DNA from: Streptomyces sp. NBC_00775
GTDB lineage: Bacteria; Actinomycetota; Actinomycetes; Streptomycetales; Streptomycetaceae
Assembly (NCBI RefSeq): GCF_036347135.1
Contig: NZ_CP108938.1
Coordinates: 806,001 to 870,000 of the forward strand
Reading direction: 5' to 3'
DNA: 64,000 nt
Position numbers and translations under genes: made by a program. The notes under the pieces are model-generated. The model was not told the DNA's origin. It ran no database searches and was given only the letters and a program-made list of their open reading frames with translations. Positions 1-8,330 of the stretch are shown here, piece by piece (position 1 is the first letter of the stretch; each line of letters starts with the position of its first letter).

Positions 1-1
1 C

Positions 2-910
2 GGCGAGGGTGGCAACTGGGGCAACCCGAAGCCCGACGCGGCCTGGGTCGGCGGCGCCACCGACGGCGAGTACGCGGCGGTCGGCCAGCACCTCAAGGGT
101 CTGTCGAGCACGATGAGCGCACGGAAGTCCTGGTTCTTCCTGGACGACTCGGTCGTCTGTCTCGGCGCGGGCATCTCCGCCGCCGACGGGTACGCGATCG
201 AGACCACCGTGGACAACCGCGCGCTGGGCACGTCGGGCTCACCCGCTCTCACCGTCGACGGCGAGACGCAGCCCAACACCCAGGGCTGGGCAGGGAAGTT
301 CGGGAACGCTTCCTGGGCCCACATCGAGGGGCACGCCGGCTACGTCTTCCCCGGTGGGGCCGCGTTCAACGCGGTGCGTGAGGAACGGACCGGCGCCTGG
401 CGGGACATCAACACCGGCGGCTCCACCACCGCGCTCACCCGCCGCTATCTGACCCTCTGGACCGACCACGGCTTCCTCCCCACCAACGCCGGCTACGCCT
501 ACGTCCTCATGCCCGGCGCGAGCGCAAGGGCCACGGCGCATCGCGCGCAGGACGCGGGCCGGCTGAGGATCCTCGCCAACACCGCCCGCCAGCAGGGCAT
601 CCGCAGCCCTCAACTGGGCGTCACCGCCGTCAACTTCTGGGAGCCCGGCAGCCTCGGCCTCCTCACGGCCAGTGCCCCGGCGGCCGTCCTCGTGCGGGAA
701 CACCGGGACGGCACGGCCACTGTGTGTGTCGCCGACCCGGCCCGCGAAGCCACCGCCCTCGACGTCGTGTGGCACCGCCCGGTCCGCGAAGTGCTCTTCC
801 AGTCCCCGGCGGTCGCCGCCGCCCGCACCGGGCACGGTCTCAAGCTCACCTTCGGCGATCTGACCGGAGCCGCCGGCGCGACACACACCGTCAGGGTGCG
901 GCTCGGCTGA
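2..910 (+). CDS. Polysaccharide lyase family 8 enzyme, C-terminal part
   Basis: Only the last ~302 codons are in the window; the 5' end lies upstream. The reading frame is open from base 2. Text such as SWFFLDDSVVCLGAGISA and TVDNRALG is characteristic of the central beta-sandwich domain of PL8 lyases (hyaluronate, chondroitin AC and xanthan lyases), secreted enzymes that cleave uronic-acid polysaccharides by beta-elimination. The final ~90 residues form the small C-terminal beta domain. The catalytic alpha/alpha toroid with its Asn-His-Tyr residues is upstream and cannot be seen, so the substrate (xanthan, hyaluronan or other) is not assigned. Confidence 0.85.
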   Translation, partial: GEGGNWGNPKPDAAWVGGATDGEYAAVGQHLKGLSSTMSARKSWFFLDDSVVCLGAGISAADGYAIETTVDNRALGTSGSPALTVDGETQPNTQGWAGKFGNASWAHIEGHAGYVFPGGAAFNAVREERTGAWRDINTGGSTTALTRRYLTLWTDHGFLPTNAGYAYVLMPGASARATAHRAQDAGRLRILANTARQQGIRSPQLGVTAVNFWEPGSLGLLTASAPAAVLVREHRDGTATVCVADPAREATALDVVWHRPVREVLFQSPAVAAARTGHGLKLTFGDLTGAAGATHTVRVRLG

Positions 911-1197
911 GGACTCCGGCCGGTCCGCCCCTACGCCCACGTCACACCCGTACGACCTTTCAGGAGCAACGATGCACTGGAACACCCAGCCCACCCTTCG
1001 TCACCTCCTGTGCCGGGCCCTCGGCCGGAGCGTGCTGCTCGCGGCCGCACGATCCCGCTCCGTCTCGCCCTCGGTGCTCAGGAGGTGTGCCTGGGCATCG
1101 TCGTGGACTGAGCCGAGCGAAGCGCGCCGAAGGCGGATGCCCGCCGATGTCCTGGTGTCTCTGGCGGATTGCGGGGACAGCGGGTATCGAGACGGCC
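911..1197. other. Intergenic region with an RBS-preceded ORF start of doubtful coding value
   Basis: A good ribosome-binding site (AGGAG, 962-966) stands five bases before an ATG at 972 that opens a frame starting MHWNTQPTLRHLL. The frame runs to 1379, well into the downstream SDR gene, and after the first ~25 codons its composition (Arg/Ser/Pro-rich) looks like a shadow frame. It may be the start of a deleted gene or chance. No other feature was recognised. Confidence 0.3.
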
Positions 1198-2073
1198 ATG
1201 GACGACACCCCTCTCCCCGGTCTGCCCGCCCCTCCCCCGCCCGGCGCGAGCGCGCTGCCGCCGGGGACGTACGACGGCTCGCTCGTCCTGGTCACCGGCG
1301 GCGGGACCGGGCTCGGCAGGGCGGTCGCGGCGGAGTTCGCGCGACTGGGCGCCGATCTGGTGCTCGTCAGCCGCGGTGAGGAGCATCTGCGGTCCGCACG
1401 GCGGGAGTTGGCGGCGCTGGGCACGCAGGTGACGACGGCCGTGTGCGACGTACGGGACGCGGAGCGCATCGCCGACGTGTTCGACGCGTGCGGGCTGCCC
1501 GACGTGCTGGTCAACAACGCGGCCGCCAACTTCCCCGTGCCCGCCGAGGACATGTCCCCGAACGCCTGGCGGGCGGTCGTCGACATCACCCTGACCGGAA
1601 CGTTTCTGATGAGCCGCGAGTTCGGCCGCCGCCATCTGGCCGCGGGTACGCCCGGTTCGATCATCGACGTCGGTGCGTCGTACGCCTGGACGGGCGGCCC
1701 CGGTTTCGCGCACAGCGCGGCGGCCAAGGCGGGTGTGCGCACCCTGGTCCGGACACTGGCCGTGGAGTGGGGGCCGTACGGCATCCAGGTCAACGGCCTG
1801 GTGCCCGGGCTGATGCCGCACGAGGACATGACCGACGACATCCGCGGGAACCTGGACCGGGCCGACGCGCACGACGCGCGCCAGCCCGCCCTCCGGGTCG
1901 GCGCGCCGCGCGAACTCGGCTGGGCCGCCACCTTCCTGGCGTCCCCCTACGCCCGTTTCATCACCGGCCACACGCTGGTGGTGGACGGCGCGAACTGGCA
2001 GCGCAGGGGGCTCGTCAGCCCGCCGGTGGTGCCAGTGCGGGAGCAGATGGGGCGTGGGCCCTTCACCGGCTGA
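1198..2073 (+). CDS. Short-chain dehydrogenase, 2,4-dienoyl-CoA-reductase-like
   Basis: A 291-residue Rossmann-fold SDR. The NAD(P) motif is VTGGGTGLG (residues ~32-40) and NNAA follows near residue 103. The usual YxxxK is altered: the stretch GFAHSAAAKAGV keeps the Lys but has Ser where Tyr should be. This is the pattern of 2,4-dienoyl-CoA reductases (DECR type, HAGSAKA-like), as is the following RTLAVEWGPYGIQVN. An NADPH-dependent reductase on an unsaturated acyl-CoA is therefore the best inference. The start ATG was chosen because the open frame upstream is Arg/Pro-rich shadow sequence; no strong RBS is seen. It is convergent with the sigma-factor gene. Confidence 0.75.
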   Translation: MDDTPLPGLPAPPPPGASALPPGTYDGSLVLVTGGGTGLGRAVAAEFARLGADLVLVSRGEEHLRSARRELAALGTQVTTAVCDVRDAERIADVFDACGLPDVLVNNAAANFPVPAEDMSPNAWRAVVDITLTGTFLMSREFGRRHLAAGTPGSIIDVGASYAWTGGPGFAHSAAAKAGVRTLVRTLAVEWGPYGIQVNGLVPGLMPHEDMTDDIRGNLDRADAHDARQPALRVGAPRELGWAATFLASPYARFITGHTLVVDGANWQRRGLVSPPVVPVREQMGRGPFTG

Positions 2074-2103
2074 CCGTCACCCGGCCCCTGCACCGGCCGG
2101 CCG

Positions 2104-2997
2104 TCACCCGGCCAGTGCCCCGAGGTCGAGCCGCGCGAGCCGCTCGGGGTCGGCCAGGATGTTCATGGCCACGATCCTCCCGTCGGCGACCGTGACACCC
2201 ATGACCGACATCGGCTGCCCGTCGAGCAGCGCGACGACACCGACCTCGCCATTGATGAGCACGAGCCGCGAGGACGCCGCGAACCGCGCGAACGTGAGCG
2301 CCTGTCGCGCCACGGCCGCCGCACCGCGGACCAGCTTGGAAGCCGCCGCTCCGCCGACCAGCGGGCCCGAGTCCGCGCGCAGCACGACATCGGGGTCGAG
2401 GACGGAGAGGAGGGCTTCGAAGTCTCCGCCGCGCGAGGCCGCGAGGAAGGCGTCGAGGACCTTCTTCTGCCGGGCGAGGTCGGGCTCGGGTTCCGGAGCG
2501 GCTCCCTGTACCCGGCGGCGGGCCCGGCTGGCGAGCTGCCGGGTCGCGGCCGGGGAGCGGCCCACGATGGCCGCGATGTCGTCGAAGGGCACCGCGAACA
2601 TGTCGTGGAGCACGAACGCGAGCCGCTCGGCGGGCTCCAGTGTCTCCAGGACCACGAGGAGGGCGAGCCCGACCGAGTCGGCCAGCAGCACCTCCTGCTC
2701 GGGGTCGATCCGCGTCAAGGGACTGATGACCGGGTCGGGGACGAAGGTGTCCTCGATGGGATCCTCCCTGCGCGAGGCCCGGGAGCGCAGCATGTCCAGG
2801 CAGACCCGGCCGACCACGGTGGTCAGCCAGCCCCCAAGGTTCCTGACCTCTTCGGCGTCGGTCCGGCTGAGCTTCAGCCAGGCCTCCTGGACCGCGTCGT
2901 CCGCCTCGCTGAGCGAGCCGAGCATCCGGTAGGCCACCGCTCTCAAGTGGCCCCGGTGCGCCTCGAACCGGTCCGCGAGAAGTTCACTGTCGTGCAT
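2104..2997 (-). CDS. ECF41-family RNA polymerase sigma factor with SnoaL-like C-terminal domain
   Basis: A 297-residue protein. Residues 1-70 are sigma region 2 (HLRAVAYRMLGSLSEADDAVQ), ~110-165 are sigma region 4 (LEPAERLAFVLHDMFAVPFDDIA), and the last ~120 residues form the SnoaL-like extension typical of group ECF41 (SigJ type), which tunes sigma activity in place of an anti-sigma factor. A GGAGG box precedes the ATG. ECF41 genes usually sit next to the oxidoreductase, decarboxylase or epimerase (COE) gene they control; no such partner is recognised here. The neighbours are a dienoyl-CoA-reductase-like SDR and an enoyl-CoA hydratase, so a different target is possible. Confidence 0.88.
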   Translation of the reverse strand: MHDSELLADRFEAHRGHLRAVAYRMLGSLSEADDAVQEAWLKLSRTDAEEVRNLGGWLTTVVGRVCLDMLRSRASRREDPIEDTFVPDPVISPLTRIDPEQEVLLADSVGLALLVVLETLEPAERLAFVLHDMFAVPFDDIAAIVGRSPAATRQLASRARRRVQGAAPEPEPDLARQKKVLDAFLAASRGGDFEALLSVLDPDVVLRADSGPLVGGAAASKLVRGAAAVARQALTFARFAASSRLVLINGEVGVVALLDGQPMSVMGVTVADGRIVAMNILADPERLARLDLGALAG

Positions 2998-3074
2998 CGG
3001 TCCTCCCCCATCCTCCGTCGTACGGAACGCCGTACAGAACGCGTGCAGAACAGTGACTGATCAAAACATGCCGG

Positions 3075-3908
3075 TCACCTTCCCTCGAAACGCGGCACGC
3101 GCCGGGCACCCTTCGCCTCGTACCCCTCGCGGGCGTCCTCGGACGTCAGGGTGAGCGCCGCCGACATGGCCGTGCGGTCGAGGGCCGCGGCGAGGCCGGC
3201 ATCCGCGTAGGTGTCGATGTCGTGTTTGATGCCCTGCACGGCGAGGGGCCCGTTGGCCGCGATCTCGGCGGCGACAGAGCGGGCCGTCTTGTCCAACTCC
3301 TCGGGGGCGACCAGGAGTTGGACCAGATGGAGACGCTCGGCCGTGACCGCGTCCAGCCGGCGCCCGGTCAGCGCGAGGAACTTGGCCCAGCCCGCGCCCG
3401 CCTCGCGGGCGATCCGCAGATCACCGCCCGCGTCGACCGCGACCCCGAGCTGTGCCTCCGGCAGCGCGAACACCGCGTCGTCGGCCGCGACGCGCAGGTC
3501 CGCCATCAGCGCGAGTTCGAATCCGAAGCCCAGGCAGTAGCCCCGTACGGCCGCGACGACCGGCTGCGGCAGCCGGGCGAAGGCCGCGAACCGTTCGTGC
3601 GCCCAGCGGATGCCCTCGTAGTAGGCGCGGGCACGCTCCGCGGCGGACCGGCCGGTGATCGCGCCGCCCGGTGCCGTGACGTCGATCCCCGCGCAGAAGG
3701 CCCGCCCCTCGGCCCGCAGCAGGACCACCCGGATCGACTCGTCGAAGCGGATCCGGTCGGCGAACAGCCCGAGTTGACGCGTGGACTCCCAGCTCCACGC
3801 GTTGAGCTTCGCCGGGCGGCAGAGGGTGAGGACGCCGATGCCGTCCTCGACGTCGAGGCGCAGCCGCTCCTCGCCCTCCGGGATGTCCGTACGCGTGGTG
3901 TCGATCAT
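3075..3908 (-). CDS. Enoyl-CoA hydratase/isomerase family protein
   Basis: A 277-residue crotonase-fold protein. The oxyanion-hole loop is AFCAGIDVTAPGG (about residues 70-82). GFGFELALMADL and LPEAQLGV carry the two glutamates that act in hydratases (Glu144 and Glu164 in the rat enzyme), so hydration of an enoyl-CoA is likely; the acyl chain is unknown. GGGGGT lies just before the ATG. A perfect palindrome 17 bp upstream of the start (3925-3943) suggests control by a TetR-type acyl-CoA-responsive repressor. It is not part of the phenylacetate cluster, which has its own crotonase. Confidence 0.85.
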   Translation of the reverse strand: MIDTTRTDIPEGEERLRLDVEDGIGVLTLCRPAKLNAWSWESTRQLGLFADRIRFDESIRVVLLRAEGRAFCAGIDVTAPGGAITGRSAAERARAYYEGIRWAHERFAAFARLPQPVVAAVRGYCLGFGFELALMADLRVAADDAVFALPEAQLGVAVDAGGDLRIAREAGAGWAKFLALTGRRLDAVTAERLHLVQLLVAPEELDKTARSVAAEIAANGPLAVQGIKHDIDTYADAGLAAALDRTAMSAALTLTSEDAREGYEAKGARRVPRFEGR

Positions 3909-3924
3909 CCGTACCCCCTAAGGC

Positions 3925-3943
3925 TTCTGACAGTGCGTCAGAA
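3925..3943. promoter_or_regulatory. Palindromic operator (TetR type) upstream of the enoyl-CoA hydratase
   Basis: TTCTGAC-AGTGC-GTCAGAA is a perfect 7+7 bp inverted repeat with a 5-bp spacer, lying just upstream of the hydratase start. Spaced CTGAC/GTCAG palindromes of this kind are typical binding sites of TetR-family repressors of fatty-acid or acyl-CoA genes. No TetR gene lies in the window, so the regulator would act in trans. Confidence 0.6.
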
Positions 3944-3964
3944 TTTTAGAGGGGTTCGGAGACC

Positions 3965-5275
3965 TCAGACCTCGTCGCGCGTCAGCGCCAGCAGGCGGTC
4001 CAGGACGCGGGGCCCGCCCGCACGTACGCCGTCGTGCTCGAACTCGTCCGTCACCCAGGTGCGCAGGCCGCGAATCGCCCGTGCCGTGCGCAGGGAGTGT
4101 TCGGCGTCCACGTACATGTCGTCGTGGTAGACCGCGGCGGCGATCGGCACCTCGTTGGCGGCGAGGCGGGCGGGGTCGTACAGCGGCTGCCAGTCGGTGC
4201 GGGCGGCCAGATGCTCGGCGGTCTCGCGCAGCGGGCGCAGCGCCGGGTCGGTCTCGAATGTCCAGGGGTGCACGGATTCGCCGGTGAACAGCAGCGGTCC
4301 GTCGTCCGCGAGGGTCTTGGCCGCGTCGAACTGCGGGAACTCGCCGCGCACCCGTTCGGCGGACCAGGCGGTGGGGCGGTCGCCCTGGGCGTAGCAGGCC
4401 TCGTGGACGAGCGCGTACAGCGGGTGGCCGGCGTACGACAGGAGGCCCTGGACGTCCTCCTGGAAGGCGTCGGAGAGGGCCGGGCCCTGCGGGGTGCGGA
4501 CGAAGGCCTCCTCCAGGAGGTAGTGGAGGCGGTGGCTGCCCTCGCTGCCGCCGAGGACGATGCCGAGCGACTGGAAGGCCTCGACGGTCAGGCGGTAGCC
4601 GCCGTTCAGGACCGGCTCGTGCTGGAGCAGGTAGTCCGCGATCTGGCGGGCCCGCTCGACGTCCTGCGGGTAGCGCGCGTAGTGCGCGGCGACCTTGCGC
4701 TCGATGCGGGGGTACGCGGCCCGGTAGACGTCGTCCGCGTGCCCGTCGAGGGTGGGCAGCCCGCCGGTGATCACGGCGGCGCGCAGTCCTTCCGGCGCGG
4801 TCGACAGGTAGTGCACCGCGCAGAAACCGCCGAAGCTCTGGCCGAGGACGGTCCAGGGGGCGCCGCCGGTGAGCCGGGGCCGGATGGCCTCGCAGTCGCG
4901 GACGATGGAGTCGGCGCGGAAGTGCGTGAGGTAGTCGGCCTGTTCGCGCGGGCCGCCGCGCAGCGGGAGGGTCTGCCGGTTGGCGGGCGTGGAGTGGCCG
5001 GTGCCGCGCTGGTCGAGAAGCAGCACCCGGAACTCCTTCAGCGCGCGGCCGAGCCAGGCCTGCTTGCCGACGAAGCGGTTGGCGCCGAAGCCGGGGCCGC
5101 CTTGGAGGTAGACCAGCCAGGGAAGGTCCTGCTGCGCTTTGTCGGCCCTGTCGCTCGCGACGACCTCACGGGCGAACAGCTCGATGCTCTCCCCCGCCGG
5201 GTCGTCGTGGTCGAGGGGCACGGTGAAGCGGTGGTCGGTGAGGACGACACCGGGCTGGCGGTAGCTGACGGTCAA
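3965..5275 (-). CDS. Alpha/beta-hydrolase, proline-iminopeptidase-like
   Basis: About 436 residues. The nucleophile elbow is GQSFGG, preceded by the oxyanion motif LQGGPGFG and DQRGTGHS, the hallmark of the prolyl aminopeptidase (peptidase S33) subgroup. VYHDDMYVD and DEFEHDG near the C-terminus would supply Asp and His. The start is taken as TTG at 5275 because GGGAG lies five bases upstream and the family N-terminus (VSYRQPGVVLTDHRFTVPL) begins there; an in-frame extension to 5422 is Pro/Ala-rich and less likely. No signal peptide is seen, so a cytoplasmic aminopeptidase is likely. It lies downstream of the LacI gene in the same direction. Confidence 0.8.
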   Translation of the reverse strand: MTVSYRQPGVVLTDHRFTVPLDHDDPAGESIELFAREVVASDRADKAQQDLPWLVYLQGGPGFGANRFVGKQAWLGRALKEFRVLLLDQRGTGHSTPANRQTLPLRGGPREQADYLTHFRADSIVRDCEAIRPRLTGGAPWTVLGQSFGGFCAVHYLSTAPEGLRAAVITGGLPTLDGHADDVYRAAYPRIERKVAAHYARYPQDVERARQIADYLLQHEPVLNGGYRLTVEAFQSLGIVLGGSEGSHRLHYLLEEAFVRTPQGPALSDAFQEDVQGLLSYAGHPLYALVHEACYAQGDRPTAWSAERVRGEFPQFDAAKTLADDGPLLFTGESVHPWTFETDPALRPLRETAEHLAARTDWQPLYDPARLAANEVPIAAAVYHDDMYVDAEHSLRTARAIRGLRTWVTDEFEHDGVRAGGPRVLDRLLALTRDEV

Positions 5276-5433
5276 CAGGGCTCCCGAGACGAACGGATTC
5301 CAGGCTGCGTCCCAGTTGAGCACATGTTCCGCGGGCGGCGGAGCCCGGGGATCAAGAAAACTTACTGAACACCGGCTCAGCCCGCTCGCCGGCGGGGGCC
5401 GCCCGGCAGCCCCTGCTCGCACTGAACCGGCGG

Positions 5434-6459
5434 TCAGCGCGCCGACAGACTGGAGCGGCGCACCACCAGCTCCGGCTGGAGCACGACCCGCCGGTGCTCG
5501 TGCGGCGCGGGCGCGGTCTCCGCCTCGATCTCCTCAAGGAGCAGCTCGGCGGCGAGGGCTCCCATGGTCACGGCGGGCTGGCGTACGGAGGTGAGCGGGA
5601 CGGCCGCGGCGGCGGCGAACTCGATGTCGTCGTAGCCGACGATCGCGAGGTCGTCGGGTACGCCGACCCCGGCCGCGTACATGGCCTGCAGGACGCCGAG
5701 GGCGAGCAGGTCGTTGGCACAGAAGACGGCGGTGGGGCGCTCGGCGAGGCCGAGCAGCCGGGCTCCGGCGTCGCGCCCCGCGGCCACGTCGAGCCGCTCG
5801 GTGGGCAGCTCGCGCAGGCAGTCCGGGCCGAGTCCCGCCTCGGCCAGGGCGTTCAGGGCGCCGGTGCGGCGGTCCCTGACCTGGTTGAGTCCGGGCGGCC
5901 CGCTGACGTACGCGATGGAGCGGTGACCGGCGTCCACGAGATGCCGTACGGCGAGCGCGCCGCCGGCCACGTCGTCGACCGAGACGGAGCACTCGGTGGT
6001 GCCCTCGGCGACCCGGTCGACCAGCACGAACGGGATGCCGTTGCGGCGGAACGCCTCGATGTTGCGCCCGCTCGCGTCGGTGGGCGTCAGCAGCACCCCG
6101 CGCACCCGCTGCTCGGCGAAGAGCGACAGATAGTCGGCCTCCTCGCTGGAGCTCTGCGCGCTGTTGCAGACCATCACGCCGAGCCCGGTGTCCCGCGCGG
6201 CGCGCTCGGCGCCCCGCGCGACGTCCACGAAGAACGGGTTGCCCATGTCGAGGACGAGCAGGCCCATGATCCGGCTGCGCCCGGCCCGCAGCTGTCGCGC
6301 GGATTCGCTGCGGACATAGCCGAGCCGGTCGATGGCGGACAGCACCCGCGCCCGGGTCTCGGAGGCGACCGAGTCGGGGCGGTTGATCACGTTCGAGACC
6401 GTACCGACGGAGACTCCGGCGGCACGGGCGACGTCCTTGATACCCACCGACTGGGCCAT
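5434..6459 (-). CDS. LacI-family repressor, predicted regulator of the rhamnose genes
   Basis: A 341-residue LacI/GalR protein. The N-terminal HTH and hinge are IKDVARAAGVSVGTVSNVIN (residues 5-24) followed by a LRAGRS hinge. The rest is a periplasmic-binding-like effector domain (IMGLLVLDMGNPFF, FCANDLLALGVLQAM, AIVGYDDIEFA). The start at 6459 follows GGAGG by ten bases; the extra 27 codons upstream are dropped. It is the last member of the minus-strand rhamnose block, and LacI-type palindromes flank the divergent promoters at 13109-13381, so it most likely represses rhamnose uptake and catabolism and releases DNA on binding rhamnose or a pathway intermediate. That assignment is inference from context. 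Confidence 0.88.
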   Translation of the reverse strand: MAQSVGIKDVARAAGVSVGTVSNVINRPDSVASETRARVLSAIDRLGYVRSESARQLRAGRSRIMGLLVLDMGNPFFVDVARGAERAARDTGLGVMVCNSAQSSSEEADYLSLFAEQRVRGVLLTPTDASGRNIEAFRRNGIPFVLVDRVAEGTTECSVSVDDVAGGALAVRHLVDAGHRSIAYVSGPPGLNQVRDRRTGALNALAEAGLGPDCLRELPTERLDVAAGRDAGARLLGLAERPTAVFCANDLLALGVLQAMYAAGVGVPDDLAIVGYDDIEFAAAAAVPLTSVRQPAVTMGALAAELLLEEIEAETAPAPHEHRRVVLQPELVVRRSSLSAR

Positions 6460-6536
6460 CGGGCGGGAACCTCCAGGGAAACGAGAAGCGGCGGGCGCGG
6501 CCCTCACACTACCCGCGTGAGGGCCGCGCCCGGTGG

Positions 6537-7961
6537 TCACGAAGGCAACTTGAAATCGACGACGTGCAGGGCCGACGGCGTCGTACCGCTGGACTTCTCC
6601 TGGTACATGAATGACAGCGTTCCATCCTGCGAGACGCGCATCTCGTCGATCACGACCTCACCGAAGGCGTTGAGGGCGCTGCCGTCGTAGAGGAGCGCCC
6701 AGTCGGTGTACCCGGACGACTTCGAGGCGCCGGCGATCCGGCCGAACGGCATGATCGCGTACGCGTTGTCGTACTTGTCGAGGACCAGCTTGGTGCGCTG
6801 GCTGGAGTTCAGGGCGATCGGGATCTCCGTCTTGGTCCAGGTGCCGGAGGAGTTCTTGCGGACGTGGAAGGCGCGCCCGTTGGCCGTCCGGTCGGTGACG
6901 TAGTTGGTCGTGCACTGGCCGAAGCGGCCGGGTACGTAGCTGATGATCGCGTGCGGCAGGCCGGTGGAGTCGGTGGCCTGGCTCTCCTGGTTCATCAGGG
7001 AGTGGTCGGGGTTGAGGGAGTCGATGACGAGTCCGCTGTCGGTGACGGCGACGGTGTCCGACGCCCCGGTGGTGCCGACGAGGGTGCCCGCGTCGTTGCG
7101 CCAGGTGCGGCCGCGGTCGGTGGAGTAGACGTAGCCCGTGTCGTGGTTGGTGATGCCGCCGCTGTTGCACATCACGGCGGCGTTCTGCTCGCGCCAGGTG
7201 AAGAAGGAGTGCAGCCGGCCGTTGACGTCGTAGTCGATGCCGTGCAGATACATGTTGCGGACGGTGCTGGAGCCGTGCGAGCTGGTGTACGTACCGGTCG
7301 AGCTGGACCACTCCCCGAGAGCCGTCCAGGACGAACCGTCGTACTCCGCGAGGGCGTTGCGGCCGTTTCCGGAGATGCCGACGCGATAGCTGAGCTGGAG
7401 CTTGCCCTCCGGTGTCGAGATGAACTGCGGATAGGTGAACTGCGTCGTGAGCGCGAGGCCGTCGAGGGTTGTCTGTACGGAGCCGAAGACGGCGGAGGTC
7501 CAGCTGGTGGAGGCCGGGTTGTCGAGCAGGCCCGCCACCGACTTCACGTAGAAGAAGCCGTCGCTGTGGGAGTCCATGTTGAGGTGCAGCCGGCCGTCGG
7601 TCTTCGACACGCCCATGGAGATGACGTTGTGCGAGTCGGAGCTCTTGAGCGTGTGCGCGAGGGTGACCGTCGACCAGCTCGACGCGCCGAGCACCCGGCG
7701 GGCGACGACCGCGCTGCGGTCGGTGGTGTACCAGGCCGCGTACTGGTAGCCCTTGTAGGTCAACAGCCCGTTCTTCTGGAACGAGTTGTTGTTGACCAGG
7801 CCGTCGTAGGACACGAAGAACAGGGCCTGGGCGTCGAGTTGGGTGGTGCCGGTCAGCGTGACGGACGGGCCGGGGTCGGCCGCCCGCGCCGTACCGGCTC
7901 CCAGACCGGGGCCTGCCACCGCGCCCAGCAGTGCCGTCGTGAGCAGTGTGCGTCGTCTCAT
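6537..7961 (-). CDS. Secreted BNR_4 beta-propeller protein, candidate rhamnosyl-glucuronate lyase
   Basis: A 474-residue exported protein. The N-terminus MRRRTLLTTALLGAV is a Tat-like signal (twin Arg, then LL) with probable cleavage at ARA|AD. The mature part carries repeated BNR/sialidase-type blades (for example VYSTDRGRTWRND) and His-rich strands SDSHNVISMG and YLHGIDYDVNGRLH, as in the BNR_4 family. That family includes L-rhamnose-alpha-1,4-D-glucuronate lyases (PL42 type), which remove terminal rhamnose from gum-arabic-like arabinogalactan. The gene lies 16 bp downstream of the rhamnose mutarotase gene, with GGAG before its ATG, so release of rhamnose outside the cell fits well. The catalytic assignment is inference; another glycan-active propeller is possible. 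Confidence 0.72.
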   Translation of the reverse strand: MRRRTLLTTALLGAVAGPGLGAGTARAADPGPSVTLTGTTQLDAQALFFVSYDGLVNNNSFQKNGLLTYKGYQYAAWYTTDRSAVVARRVLGASSWSTVTLAHTLKSSDSHNVISMGVSKTDGRLHLNMDSHSDGFFYVKSVAGLLDNPASTSWTSAVFGSVQTTLDGLALTTQFTYPQFISTPEGKLQLSYRVGISGNGRNALAEYDGSSWTALGEWSSSTGTYTSSHGSSTVRNMYLHGIDYDVNGRLHSFFTWREQNAAVMCNSGGITNHDTGYVYSTDRGRTWRNDAGTLVGTTGASDTVAVTDSGLVIDSLNPDHSLMNQESQATDSTGLPHAIISYVPGRFGQCTTNYVTDRTANGRAFHVRKNSSGTWTKTEIPIALNSSQRTKLVLDKYDNAYAIMPFGRIAGASKSSGYTDWALLYDGSALNAFGEVVIDEMRVSQDGTLSFMYQEKSSGTTPSALHVVDFKLPS

Positions 7962-7977
7962 CGTGCGGAGCTCCTGG

Positions 7978-8298
7978 TCAGGCTAGATGGAACACTTCGG
8001 TGAGGGGCTTCATGGCTTCGTCGGGTCTGGCGCCGTCCAGCGACTCGAAGAACGGCGCCATCTCCGCCTGCCAGCGGGCGTTGATGCCGGTGGCCTCCAT
8101 GCCTGCCTGTGCGGCCGCGAAGTCCTCGGTCTCCAAGTAGCCGACCAGCAGGCCGTCTTCGCGCAGGAAGAGCGAGTAGTTGTGCCAGCCGGTGGCGGAG
8201 AGCGCTTGAAGCATCTCGGGCCACACGGCGGCGTGCCGCTCGCGGTACTCGTCGAGGCGGTCCGCACGGACCTTCAGCAGAAAGCACACACGCTGCAT
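7978..8298 (-). CDS. rhaM: L-rhamnose mutarotase
   Basis: A 106-residue dimeric alpha/beta-barrel protein that interconverts the anomers of L-rhamnose. The family N-terminus MQRVCFLLKVRADRLDEYRERH is present, with the conserved catalytic-region His in ERHAAVWPEM and GWHNYSLFL, and the typical ARWQAEMAPFFE tail region. The ATG at 8298 has GGAGGG six bases upstream. It lies between the binding-protein gene rhaS and the secreted propeller gene on the same strand, inside the rhamnose unit. Confidence 0.93.
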   Translation of the reverse strand: MQRVCFLLKVRADRLDEYRERHAAVWPEMLQALSATGWHNYSLFLREDGLLVGYLETEDFAAAQAGMEATGINARWQAEMAPFFESLDGARPDEAMKPLTEVFHLA

Positions 8299-8330
8299 CA
8301 ATGACCCTCCGGGCCCTACAAGGTGAACGT

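Noticed and set aside
972..1379. 135-codon ORF starting MHWNTQPTLRHLL
   Set aside because: Good RBS, but it overlaps most of the SDR N-terminus and turns into Arg/Ser/Pro-rich shadow text; kept only as a note.
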